Assembly (NCBI RefSeq): GCF_004340905.1
Contig: NZ_SLXD01000014.1
Span: forward strand, 1-64,000
DNA from: Rubrivivax gelatinosus
Lineage (GTDB): Bacteria; Pseudomonadota; Gammaproteobacteria; Burkholderiales; Burkholderiaceae_C
Reading direction: 5' to 3'
DNA: 64,000 nucleotides
Both the position numbers and the translations under genes were made by a program. This document shows positions 42,516 through 51,025 of this stretch, in pieces; position 1 is the first letter of the stretch; every line of letters starts with the position of its first letter. The notes under the pieces are model-generated. The model was not told the origin of the DNA and did not search any database. It was given only the letters and a program-made list of their open reading frames with translations.

Positions 42516-45217
42516 CGGATGTCCTCGTCGGCCGCGGCGGCGGCGCTGCCGTCGTCTTCGGGCGGCGTGCCGCGCGGCAGCTCGATCGTGAAGCGGGCGC
42601 CGGCGACGCGGCCGCCTTCCAGGCGGTTGGCACCGTGGATCGTGCCACCGTGGGCCTGCACGATGGCGCGCGAGATCGCCAGCCCCAGGCCGACGCCGGG
42701 CGTCGCGCTCTCGCGTTCGCCACGCTCGAACTTCTCGAACAGCGCCTCCTCGCGCCCCGGCGGCAGGCCCGGGCCCTGGTCGTCGACGACCAGGCGCACG
42801 CTCTGGTCCAGCGCCTCGGCGCGGATCGCCAGCGCGCTGCCGGCCGGCGTGTAGCGCGCGGCGTTCTCCAGCAGGTTGACGAGCACACGCTCGAACAGCA
42901 CTGCGTCCAGCGACAGCAGCGGCAGCCCGTCGGCCAGCACCACCGTCACCGGCCGGCCCTGCAGCACCGGGCGGCAGGCGGCCAGCGCGCTGCCGACCAC
43001 CTCTTCCAGCGGCTGCCAGGCGCGGCGCAGGCGCACCGCGCCGGCCTGCAGCCGCGCCATGTCCAGCAGGTTGCCGACCAGCGCCGCCATGCGCCGTGCC
43101 GACTCGCGGATCGCGTCGACCAGGCCGCGCGGCGCCGGCCCCGGCGGCGCCAGCGCCAGCGTGTCGGCCAGGCCGACCAGCGCCGCCAGCGGCGTGCGCA
43201 GGTCGTGCGAGATCGCCGACAGCAGCGAGTTGCGCAGGCGCTCGCTCTCGATCTGCAGCGCGCTCTGCTGCGCCACGTCGACGTAGTGCAGCCGCTCCAG
43301 CGAGATCGCCAGCAGCGAGGCGCAGGTCTCCATCAGCCGCATCGTCTCGGGGCCCAGCGCGGCGGTGTCGCCGGCTTCGATGGCGAGCACGCCGCGCTGG
43401 CGCATCGGCGCCTTCAGCGGCAGCACCAGGCAGCGGCTGGCCGGCAGCGTGTCGGTGCCGGCGCCGGCGGCGCGGCCGTGGCGGAAGGCCCAGGACACGA
43501 CGCCTTCGTCGGCCTCGGCCTCGCCGCCGGGCAGGCGCTGCAGGGTGTCGTGCTCGTCGGTGGCGTAGAGCGCGCAGCGGGCGCCGAACTCGGCGGCGAC
43601 GAAACGCGCGCCGATCTCGGCCACCTGCGCCGGCAGCAGCGCCGCCGACAGGTCGCGCGTCATCTCGTAGAGCCGGCGCACGCGGCGCTCGCGCTGCATC
43701 GCCGCGGCGGCCTGCACCTTGAGCCCGGCGGTGAGCTGGCCGATGGCCAGCGCCACTGCCAGCATGACGCCGAAGGTCACGAGGTACTGCACGTCGCTGA
43801 CGGCGAACGAGAAACGCGGCTGCACGAAGAAGAAGTCGAACAGCGCGACGCCGAAGAAGGCCGCCGCCACCGCCGGCCCGCGGCCGAAGCGCAGGCCGAC
43901 GCCGACGACGGCGAGCAGGAAGATCATCACGATGTTGCTGAGCTCGAGCACGTCGCGCAGCGGCGTCGCCGCCAGCGCCGTCAGCACGCAGGCGCCGGCG
44001 GCGGCGGCGTAGCCGGCCCAGCCGGCGCCTTCGGCGGCCGGGGCGGGGCCGGCGGCGCGCGGCGCCGGCGCGCCGGCCGTGCCGACCTGCAGCACGTCGA
44101 GCTCGCCGGCCAGCGCGGCGACACGCTCGACGGTCGGCCGCCGCCAGGGCAGCCCCCGGCGGCCACGGCCCAGCACCAGCCGCGACAGGTTGTGCTCGCG
44201 CGCGTAGCGCACCAGGCCGTCGGCGGCGTCGGGCGCCGAGGGCGTGGCGGTCGTCGCGCCCAGCGACTCGGCGAGCTTGAGTTGCTGCAGCGCCTCGCGC
44301 CGCGCCTCTGGCCCCAGGCGCTGCAGCGCCGGCGTCTCGACCATCACCGCGTGCCAGGGCAGCTCCAGCTGCGCGGCCAGCCGGGCGCAGCGGCGCACGA
44401 CGGTCTCGCCGTGCCCGCCCGGCGCGACGGCGGCCAGCAGCGCCTCGCGGTTGGGCCAGACGGTCTCGACGCGGTTGCGGCGCCGCCAGGCGAGCATCTC
44501 GCCGTCGACGCGGTCGGCGGTGCGGCGCAGCGCCAGCTCGCGCAGCGCCAGCAGGTTGCCCTTGCGGAAGAAGTTCGCCGCGGCGCGTTCGGCCTGCGGC
44601 GGCAGATAGACCTTGCCGGCCTTCAGCCGCGCCAGCAGTTCGTCGGGCGGCAGGTCGACGACGACGACCTCGTCGGCCTCGTCGAAGACGCGGTCGGGCA
44701 CGGTCTCGCGCACGCGGATGCCGGTGATGCCGCCGACGACGTCGTTCAGGCTCTCCAGGTGCTGGACGTTCATCGTCGTCCAGACGTCGATGCCGGCGGC
44801 CAGCAGCTCCTCGACGTCCTGCCAGCGTTTGGGGTGGCGCGAGCCGGCGACGTTGCTGTGCGCCAGCTCGTCGACGAGCACCAGCGCGTCGTCGTGCGCG
44901 GCGCCGAAGGCCAGCGCGGCGTCGAGGTCGAACTCCTCCAGCTCGCGGCCGCGGTAAGTGCAGCGCTTGCGCGGCAGCTGCGGCAGGCCCTCGGCCATGG
45001 CCGCGGTGTCGCGCCGCGAGTGGGTCTCGACGAGGCCGACGGTCAACGCCGTGCCGCGCGCCAGCGCGTCGCGCGCGGCGGCCAGCATCGCCCAGGTCTT
45101 GCCGACGCCGGCGCTGGCGCCGAAGAAGATCTTCAGCCGGCCGCGGCGCTCGCGGGCCTCGTCCTGCTGCACGTCGCGCAGCAAGGTGTCCGGATCGGGA
45201 CGGGACGGCTCGTTCAT
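42512..45217 (-). CDS. kdpD: KdpD potassium/osmosensing histidine kinase
   Basis: 901 residues. N-terminal KdpD domain with the Walker-like FFGASAGVGKTWAMLAAA and LVDELAHSNVAGSRHPKRWQ, then a universal stress-like domain, four membrane helices (AGYAAAAGACVLTALAA region), a GAF domain, and a kinase with H-box AISHDLRTPLAAL, N-box LVNLLENAARYT, and G boxes DDQGPGLPPG and GVGLGLAI. Full length for the family. It senses potassium and turgor and phosphorylates KdpE. Confidence 0.96.
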   Translation of the reverse strand: MNEPSRPDPDTLLRDVQQDEARERRGRLKIFFGASAGVGKTWAMLAAARDALARGTALTVGLVETHSRRDTAAMAEGLPQLPRKRCTYRGRELEEFDLDAALAFGAAHDDALVLVDELAHSNVAGSRHPKRWQDVEELLAAGIDVWTTMNVQHLESLNDVVGGITGIRVRETVPDRVFDEADEVVVVDLPPDELLARLKAGKVYLPPQAERAAANFFRKGNLLALRELALRRTADRVDGEMLAWRRRNRVETVWPNREALLAAVAPGGHGETVVRRCARLAAQLELPWHAVMVETPALQRLGPEARREALQQLKLAESLGATTATPSAPDAADGLVRYAREHNLSRLVLGRGRRGLPWRRPTVERVAALAGELDVLQVGTAGAPAPRAAGPAPAAEGAGWAGYAAAAGACVLTALAATPLRDVLELSNIVMIFLLAVVGVGLRFGRGPAVAAAFFGVALFDFFFVQPRFSFAVSDVQYLVTFGVMLAVALAIGQLTAGLKVQAAAAMQRERRVRRLYEMTRDLSAALLPAQVAEIGARFVAAEFGARCALYATDEHDTLQRLPGGEAEADEGVVSWAFRHGRAAGAGTDTLPASRCLVLPLKAPMRQRGVLAIEAGDTAALGPETMRLMETCASLLAISLERLHYVDVAQQSALQIESERLRNSLLSAISHDLRTPLAALVGLADTLALAPPGPAPRGLVDAIRESARRMAALVGNLLDMARLQAGAVRLRRAWQPLEEVVGSALAACRPVLQGRPVTVVLADGLPLLSLDAVLFERVLVNLLENAARYTPAGSALAIRAEALDQSVRLVVDDQGPGLPPGREEALFEKFERGERESATPGVGLGLAISRAIVQAHGGTIHGANRLEGGRVAGARFTIELPRGTPPEDDGSAAAAADEDIR

Positions 45218-45342
45218 CGGCCGGCGATCTTCCCACGCCGCTCGCGCGCTCGGCGGTGCTCGCGGCGCAGCCAGGCGGCGGCGCCGGCCAGCGGCAGCAG
45301 CACCGCCGCCAGCGCCATCAGCACTTCGCCCAGCGCGCTCAC
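45214..45342 (-). CDS. Small membrane protein (42 aa) between kdpC and kdpD
   Basis: A GTG at 45342 opens a 42-codon frame whose start overlaps the kdpC stop as GTGA and whose stop overlaps the kdpD start as ATGA. The product has one hydrophobic helix (VLMALAAVLLPLAGAAAWL) and then a strongly basic tail (RREHRRARERRGK), so it should sit in the inner membrane with its tail in the cytoplasm. The exact double overlap is what marks it as a real gene; without it the gap would be too short for a chance frame. It may stabilise KdpABC or signal to KdpD. Confidence 0.55.
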   Translation of the reverse strand: MSALGEVLMALAAVLLPLAGAAAWLRREHRRARERRGKIAGR

Positions 45343-45923
45343 CTGTGCCCCGCGCGCGCCAGCTCGTCCAGCGCCAGGTTCAGCTTCAGCACGTTGACAC
45401 GCGCCTCGCCGAGGCCGAAGGCGGGCTCCTCGGCCTGGCGCGCGATCAAGGCCCGCAGCTCGGCTTCGGGCAGGCGGCGCACGCGTGCCACGCGGGCCGC
45501 CTGGTACTCGGCGGCGGCGCGGCTGATGTCCGGGTCCAGCCCGCTGGCCGAGGCGGTGACCAGATCCACCGGCACCGGCGCGTCGTTGCCGGGGTCGGCG
45601 GCGCGCAGCGCGGCGACGCGTGCGCGCACCGCGTCGGCCAGCGCCGGGTTCGTGGGCCCGAGGTTGGAGCCGGCCGAGTTGGCGGCGTTGTAGGGCATCG
45701 GCGAGGTGGCCGACGGCCGGCTCCAGAAGTGGCCGGGGTCGGTGAAGGACTGGCCGATCAGCGCGGAGCCGACGACGCGGCCGTCGTGTTCGACCCGGCT
45801 GCCTTCGGCCTGCCAGGGGAAGGCGAGCCGGGCGACGCCGGTCACCGCCAGCGGGTAGGCCAGACCGGTGACCAGGGACAGCGCGGCGAACAGCACCAGC
45901 GCGGGACGGAGCATGGAGTTCAT
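45339..45923 (-). CDS. kdpC: KdpC subunit of the K+-transporting ATPase
   Basis: 194 residues: one N-terminal membrane helix (ALVLFAALSLVTGLAYPLA), then GSALIGQSFTDPGHFWSRPS, PYNAANSAGSNLGPTNPAL and LVTASASGLDPDISRAAA, all KdpC hallmarks. It holds the KdpA and KdpB subunits together. The start is the ATG at 45923 with GAGGTGATC before it; an in-frame GTG three codons earlier is part of that ribosome site. Confidence 0.95.
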   Translation of the reverse strand: MNSMLRPALVLFAALSLVTGLAYPLAVTGVARLAFPWQAEGSRVEHDGRVVGSALIGQSFTDPGHFWSRPSATSPMPYNAANSAGSNLGPTNPALADAVRARVAALRAADPGNDAPVPVDLVTASASGLDPDISRAAAEYQAARVARVRRLPEAELRALIARQAEEPAFGLGEARVNVLKLNLALDELARAGHR

Positions 45924-45933
45924 GACGATCACC

Positions 45934-47994
45934 TCAGAACAGACCCGTGGCCGCCAGGCCCAGGTCGATCAGCTTGATGCCCACGAAGGGCACGACGACG
46001 CCGCCCAGGCCGTAGACGGCCAGGTTGCGGCGCAGCAGCGCCGCCGCGCCGACCGGGCGGTAGGCCACGCCGCGCAGCGCCAGCGGGATCAGCCCGACGA
46101 TGATCAGCGCGTTGAAGATCACCGCCGACAGCACCGCCGAGGCCGGGCTGGCGAGCTGCATGACGTTCAGCGCCGCCAGCTGCGGGTAGCTGCCGACGAA
46201 GGCCGCCGGCACGATGGCGAAGTACTTGGCGACGTCGTTGGCGACGCTGAAGGTGGTCAGCGCGCCGCGCGTCATCAGGAGCTGCTTGCCGGTCTCGACG
46301 ATCTCGATCAGCTTGGTCGGGTTGCTGTCGAGGTCGACCATGTTGCCGGCCTCCTTGGCGGCCTGGGTGCCGGTGTTCATCGCCACGGCGACGTCGGCCT
46401 GGGCCAGCGCCGGCGCGTCGTTGGTGCCGTCGCCGGTCATCGCCACCAGCCGGCCGGCGGCCTGGTGCTCGCGGATCAGCTTCAGCTTGGCCTCCGGCGT
46501 GGCCTCGGCGAGCACGTCGTCGACGCCGGCCTCGGCGGCGATGGCCGCGGCCGTCAGGCGGTTGTCGCCGGTGACCATGACCGTCGTGATGCCCATGCGG
46601 CGCAGCTCGGCGAAACGCTCGCGGATGCCGCCCTTGACGACGTCCTTGAGCTCGACGACGCCGAGCACGCGCGCGCCCTCGGCCACCACCAGCGGCGTGC
46701 TGCCGCGGCGCGCGACCTCGTCGACGAGCGGCTGCAGCCCGGCCGGGAACTCGCCGCCCAGCGCGTGCACGTGGCGCGCCAGCGCGTCGGCCGCGCCTTT
46801 GCGCAGCGTGCGCCCGGCCGGCAGGTCGACGCCGCTCATGCGCGTCTGCGCCGAGAACGGCACGAAGACCGCGTCGAGCGCCGCCAGCTCGCGTTCGCGC
46901 AGGCCGTGGCGCTTGGCGAGCACGACGATGCTGCGGCCTTCGGGCGTGGTGTCGGCCAGCGACGCGAGCTGCGCCGCGTCGGCCAGCTCGGCCTCGGTGA
47001 CGCCGGCCGCCGGCAGGAAGGCCGCGGCCTGGCGGTTGCCCAGCGTGATCGTGCCGGTCTTGTCGAGCAGCAGCACGTCGACGTCGCCGGCGGCCTCGAC
47101 CGCGCGGCCCGAGGTGGCGATGACGTTGGCGCGCAGCAGCCGGCTCATGCCGGCCACGCCGATGGCCGACAGCAGCCCGGCGATCGTCGTCGGGATCAGG
47201 CACACCAGCAGCGCCACCAGCATCACCAGGTCCACCGGCTCGCCGCCGCCGGCAGCGTCGACGGCGAAACGCGAGAACGGCAGCAGCGTCGCGACCACGC
47301 CGAGGAAGACGATGGTCAGCGCGACCAGCAGGATGCTCAGCGCGATCTCGTTGGGCGTCTTGCTGCGGCGCGCGTTCTCGACCATCGCGATCATGCGGTC
47401 GACGAAGGTCTCGCCCGGGTCGGCGCTGACGCGCACGACGATCCAGTCCGACAGCACGCGGGTGCCGCCGGTGACGGCCGAGAAGTCGCCGCCGGACTCG
47501 CGGATGACGGGCGCCGACTCGCCGGTGATCGCGCTCTCGTCGACCGAGGCGACGCCGTCGACGACCTCGCCGTCGGCGGGCATGGTGTCGCCGGCCTCGA
47601 CGAGCACGACATCGCCCTTGCGCAGCGTCTCGGCCTCGACCGGGTGCCATTGCATCGCGCTGCGTTCGTGGCGCGCGCTGCCGGGTTCCAGCTTCTTGGC
47701 CCAGGTCTTCTTCTTCAGGCCGCGCAGCGCCGCCGCCTGGGCCTTGCTGCGGCCTTCGGCCAGGGCCTCGGCGAGGTTGGCGAAGAGCAGGGTGAACCAC
47801 AGCCAGGCGGCGACGCCGACCGAGAACAGGCTGGGGTTCGCCGCGGCCAGCGCGGTGGTGAAGGCGCTGCCGACGTAGACCACGGCCATCACCGGGTTGC
47901 GCCATTGGGCCCGCGGGTCGAGCTTGCGCAGCGCGTCGACCAGCGCCGGACGCAGCAGCGCCGCGTCGAACAGGGGCAGGGAAGTGCGGGACAT
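45934..47994 (-). CDS. kdpB: KdpB, catalytic P-type ATPase subunit
   Basis: 686 residues, full length. Contains the P-type ATPase signature DKTGTITLGNR with the phosphorylated Asp, the actuator motif ITGESAPV, the nucleotide-binding region, the hinge MTGDGTNDAPALAQADVAVA and the KdpB membrane segment CLIPTTIAGLLSAIGVAG. It energises K+ uptake through KdpA. Start 47994 has AGGA five bases before it; an ATG at 48006 overlapping the kdpA stop (ATGA) is the alternative and adds four residues. Confidence 0.97.
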   Translation of the reverse strand: MSRTSLPLFDAALLRPALVDALRKLDPRAQWRNPVMAVVYVGSAFTTALAAANPSLFSVGVAAWLWFTLLFANLAEALAEGRSKAQAAALRGLKKKTWAKKLEPGSARHERSAMQWHPVEAETLRKGDVVLVEAGDTMPADGEVVDGVASVDESAITGESAPVIRESGGDFSAVTGGTRVLSDWIVVRVSADPGETFVDRMIAMVENARRSKTPNEIALSILLVALTIVFLGVVATLLPFSRFAVDAAGGGEPVDLVMLVALLVCLIPTTIAGLLSAIGVAGMSRLLRANVIATSGRAVEAAGDVDVLLLDKTGTITLGNRQAAAFLPAAGVTEAELADAAQLASLADTTPEGRSIVVLAKRHGLRERELAALDAVFVPFSAQTRMSGVDLPAGRTLRKGAADALARHVHALGGEFPAGLQPLVDEVARRGSTPLVVAEGARVLGVVELKDVVKGGIRERFAELRRMGITTVMVTGDNRLTAAAIAAEAGVDDVLAEATPEAKLKLIREHQAAGRLVAMTGDGTNDAPALAQADVAVAMNTGTQAAKEAGNMVDLDSNPTKLIEIVETGKQLLMTRGALTTFSVANDVAKYFAIVPAAFVGSYPQLAALNVMQLASPASAVLSAVIFNALIIVGLIPLALRGVAYRPVGAAALLRRNLAVYGLGGVVVPFVGIKLIDLGLAATGLF

Positions 47995-48002
47995 CGGATT
48001 CC

Positions 48003-49706
48003 TCATCGCGCCCACAGCGCCAGGTGCTCGGCCACCGGGCCGAGTGCCAGCGCGGGCACGTAGTTCAGCAGGCCGACCAGCAGCACGATGCCGACCAGCA
48101 GGGCGACGAACAGCGGGCCGTGCGTCGGCAGCGTGCCGCGCGTGACGGCCAGCCGCGGCTTGGCCGCCAGCGCGCCGGCCAGCGCCAGCACCGGCACCAG
48201 CACGCCGAAGCGGCCCAGCCACATCGCCACGGCCAGCAGCAGGTTGTAGAACGGCGTGTTGGCCGACAGCCCGGCGAAGGCGCTGCCGTTGTTGTTGGCC
48301 GCCGAGGTCAGCGCGTACAGCAGCTCGCTGAAGCCGTGCGCGCCGGGGTTCAGGATGCCGGCGCGGCCGGCGTCGACGCTCGCCGCCAGCGCGCTGCCGC
48401 CCAGCACCAGCAGCGGCGTCACCAGGATCGCGATCGAGACCAGCTTCATCTCGTGGGCCTCGATCTTCTTGCCCAGGTACTCGGGCGTGCGGCCGATCAT
48501 CAGCCCGGCGATGAACACCGCCAGCAGCGCGAAGACCAGCATCCCGTACAGGCCCGAGCCGACGCCGCCGAAGACCACCTCGCCGAGCTGCATCAGCACC
48601 AGCGGCACGGCGCCGCCCAGCGGCGTCAGGCTGTCGTGCATCGTGTTGACGGCGCCGCAGCTCGCGGCGGTGGTCACCGCGGCGAACAGCGCGCTGGCGT
48701 CCAGGCCGAAGCGCACTTCCTTGCCCTCCATGCTGCCGCCGGCCTGCAGCGCCGAGGGCAGGGTGTCCACGCCCAACGGCGGCAGCAGCGGGTTGCCGGC
48801 GTACTCGGCCCGCGTGACGGCGACGACGGCGACGACGAAGAGCAGCGTCATCGCGCCGAGCAGCGCCCAGCCCTGGCGCGCGTCGCCGACGATGCGGCCG
48901 AAGGCGAAACACAGCGCCGCCGGGATCAGCAGGATGGCCAGCACCTGCACCGCGTTGGCCAGCGGCGTCGGGTTCTCGAACGGGTGCGCCGAGTTGGCGT
49001 TGAAGTAGCCGCCGCCGTTGGTGCCCAGCAGCTTGATCGCCTCCTGCGAGGCCACCGGGCCCAGCGCCAGCGTCTGCTGCTGGCCTTCGACGGTGCTCAG
49101 CGTGGTGTCGGCGGCGAAGGTCTGCACCACGCCCTGCGAGACGAAGAACAGCGCCGCGACGAAGGCCAGCGGCAGCAGGACCCACAGCGTGGCGCGCGTC
49201 AGGTCGGCCCAGACGTTGCCGATGCCGCTGGCCGTGCGGCGCGCGAAACCGCGCGCCAGCGCCACCGCGACGGCGATGCCGGTGGCCGCCGACAGGAAGT
49301 TCTGCACCGCCAGGCCCAGCATCTGGGTCAGCCGGCTCATCGTCGTCTCGCCGCCGTAGCCCTGCCAGTTGGTGTTGGTGACGAAGCTCACCGCGGTGTT
49401 GAGCGCCGAGTCGGGCGCCACCGCGGGCCAGTCCTGCGGGTTCAGCGGCAGCATCGGCTGCAGGCGCTGCAGCGCGTAGACGGCCAGAAGCCCCAGGCCG
49501 TTGAAGACCAGCAGGCCGAGCGCGTAGCGCGTCCAGGGCTGGTCCTCGGCGGGGTCGACGCCGGCCAGGCGGAACAGCGGCGCCTCGACGCGCTGTCCGA
49601 GGGCGAAGCGGCCGTCCATCACCGCCTCGATCGCCCGCCCCAGCGGCCAGGCCGCGGCAAACAGCACGAGCAGGAAGACGGCCAGTTGCAGCCAGGCGCC
49701 GCTCAC
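48003..49706 (-). CDS. kdpA: KdpA, K+-translocating subunit
   Basis: 567 residues, about ten helices. Filter-loop segments typical of KdpA include VSFVTNTNWQGYGGETTMS, LLGTNGGGYFNANSAHPFEN, FGGVGSGLYGMLVFALLAVF and TSAANNNGSAFAGLSANTPF, with the four selectivity-filter glycines. Forms the high-affinity K+ path with KdpB. Its start overlaps the kdpF stop by four bases. Confidence 0.97.
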   Translation of the reverse strand: MSGAWLQLAVFLLVLFAAAWPLGRAIEAVMDGRFALGQRVEAPLFRLAGVDPAEDQPWTRYALGLLVFNGLGLLAVYALQRLQPMLPLNPQDWPAVAPDSALNTAVSFVTNTNWQGYGGETTMSRLTQMLGLAVQNFLSAATGIAVAVALARGFARRTASGIGNVWADLTRATLWVLLPLAFVAALFFVSQGVVQTFAADTTLSTVEGQQQTLALGPVASQEAIKLLGTNGGGYFNANSAHPFENPTPLANAVQVLAILLIPAALCFAFGRIVGDARQGWALLGAMTLLFVVAVVAVTRAEYAGNPLLPPLGVDTLPSALQAGGSMEGKEVRFGLDASALFAAVTTAASCGAVNTMHDSLTPLGGAVPLVLMQLGEVVFGGVGSGLYGMLVFALLAVFIAGLMIGRTPEYLGKKIEAHEMKLVSIAILVTPLLVLGGSALAASVDAGRAGILNPGAHGFSELLYALTSAANNNGSAFAGLSANTPFYNLLLAVAMWLGRFGVLVPVLALAGALAAKPRLAVTRGTLPTHGPLFVALLVGIVLLVGLLNYVPALALGPVAEHLALWAR

Positions 49707-49795
49707 GAGAAGTCCTCCGGCCGCAGCAGCGCGGCGACGAGGTAGACGAGCAGCCCGGCGGCCAGTGCCGCGGCACTCCAGAGCCAGGCGTTCAT
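49703..49795 (-). CDS. kdpF: KdpF small membrane subunit
   Basis: 30 residues, MNAWLWSAAALAAGLLVYLV followed by AALLRPEDFS. One helix and the conserved (L/F)xxPExF-like end match KdpF, a lipid-like stabiliser of the KdpABC complex. Placed directly before kdpA and overlapping it, as in other kdp operons. Confidence 0.9.
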   Translation of the reverse strand: MNAWLWSAAALAAGLLVYLVAALLRPEDFS

Positions 49796-49863
49796 CGGGG
49801 CACCCTTCGGCCTGGCGGCCGGTCCCGCCGAGCGGGAATGAGCCCCGGACAAGTCCTGAGGGC

Positions 49864-49965
49864 TCATGCTCGCCCCCGGCGTCGTTCGAGTCGCGCGCAG
49901 CCGCGCGCCAGCGCCCAGGCCAGCGCCCACAGCGCCGCCCCGGTCACGAGGTACAACAGGTCCAT
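49864..49965 (-). CDS. Small potassium-operon membrane protein (33 aa)
   Basis: ATG 49965 with GGAGGGG five bases upstream opens a 33-residue frame: MDLLYLVTGAALWALAWALA, then a basic, arginine-rich tail ending RGRA. One membrane helix plus basic tail. Small proteins of this kind occur before kdpF in several proteobacterial kdp operons but are seldom annotated. It would be the first cistron of the kdp transcript. Confidence 0.6.
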   Translation of the reverse strand: MDLLYLVTGAALWALAWALARGCARLERRRGRA

Positions 49966-50009
49966 GGACCCCTCCGTTCAATGTCGGAGGGATGCTCCCG
50001 CAGCGGCCG

Positions 50010-50058
50010 TCAAGACGGTCGCAAGACTGCGGGCGGCGGCATCAAGAAGGTGTCAAGA
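50010..50058 (-). promoter_or_regulatory. Candidate KdpE operator: TCTTGA direct repeats upstream of kdp
   Basis: On the kdp strand TCTTGA occurs at 50058-50053 and 50047-50042, and again as TCTTGC/TCTTGA at 50026-50021 and 50015-50010. Within each pair the spacing is exactly 11 bases and the pairs are 32 bases apart, the helical phasing of OmpR-family binding sites. The repeats overlap the 3' end of the PanE-like gene and sit before the small cistron at 49965. Inferred to bind KdpE. Confidence 0.45.
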
Positions 50059-50973
50059 CGCGGCTGGCGCGTGTCCGCTCTCGATCAGCCGCACCAGCGT
50101 GCGCAGCATGGCGTTCATCGGCGTCGCGATGCCGTGGCGCTGGCCGCAGCGCACGACGTAGCCGTTCAGGTGCTCGATCTCGGTGTGTTTGCCGCGTGCC
50201 AGGTCCTGCGCCGTCGACGAACGCTGGCCCGGCATCGACGGCGCCAGTGCGAACACCGTGGCCTCGATGTCGGCCGGGATCTCGACGCCGTCGGCGGCGG
50301 CGACGGCGACGCACTCGCGCACCACCTCGCGCATCAGCTCGGGCACGCCGTCGGTGGCGACCAGCCGGCCGTAGGGCGCCTGGCCGATCGCCGACAGCGC
50401 GTTGTAGGCGCAGTTCAGGATCAGCTTGACCCACAGCGCCTGGCGCGCGTCGTCCGACACCTGCACCGGCACGCCGGCGGCGCGCAAAGCCTCGGCCCAG
50501 GCGTCGCCGCCACGGCCGGGTTCGACCAGCAGCTCGCCGCGGCCGTGGTGCCGCACGTGGCCCGGGCCGGCCATCTCGGTGGCGACGTAGACCACCGCGG
50601 CGCGCACCGGCTGCGGCAGCAGCGTGCGCAGGCGCTCGGCGTTGTCGACGCCGTTCTGCAGGCTCAGCACCAGCGTGCCGGGCGCCAGGTGCGGCAGCAT
50701 CGACGCGGCGGCGGCCTCGGTGTCGGTCGACTTCACGCAGAACAGCACCAGCGAGGCGCCGGCCACCGCGGCGACGTCGGCGCTGGCGGCGACCTGCACA
50801 CGTTCGTCGAAGGCGCGCGTCTGCAGCCGCAGGCCCTCGGCCTCGATGGCCTGCACGTGCGCCGGGCGGCCGATCAGCACGACCTCGTGGCCGGCGCGCG
50901 CGAGCATGCCGCCGAAGTAGCAGCCCACCGCGCCGGCGCCCATCACGGCCACGCGCAGCGAATCCTCAGCCAT
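50053..50973 (-). CDS. 2-dehydropantoate 2-reductase family oxidoreductase
   Basis: 306 residues. N-terminal Rossmann motif LRVAVMGAGAVGCYFGGMLA, FCVKSTDTEAAA, LSLQNGVDNAERL; the helical C-terminal ketopantoate-reductase domain has the catalytic-Lys region (LWVKLILNCAYNALSAIGQ) and the EIEHLNGYVV motif. Probably NADPH-dependent reduction of ketopantoate to pantoate (coenzyme A pathway) or of a related 2-keto acid; paralogues with other substrates are common. Upstream and independent of kdp. Confidence 0.85.
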   Translation of the reverse strand: MAEDSLRVAVMGAGAVGCYFGGMLARAGHEVVLIGRPAHVQAIEAEGLRLQTRAFDERVQVAASADVAAVAGASLVLFCVKSTDTEAAAASMLPHLAPGTLVLSLQNGVDNAERLRTLLPQPVRAAVVYVATEMAGPGHVRHHGRGELLVEPGRGGDAWAEALRAAGVPVQVSDDARQALWVKLILNCAYNALSAIGQAPYGRLVATDGVPELMREVVRECVAVAAADGVEIPADIEATVFALAPSMPGQRSSTAQDLARGKHTEIEHLNGYVVRCGQRHGIATPMNAMLRTLVRLIESGHAPAAS

Positions 50974-51025
50974 CGTTGGTCTCCGTCGGGTTCGGGACGA
51001 CGATGCTAGCCGGCGCGGCGCGTGT

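Noticed and set aside
42635..45397. 920-codon plus-strand open frame
   Set aside because: Antisense of kdpD without any recognisable motif.
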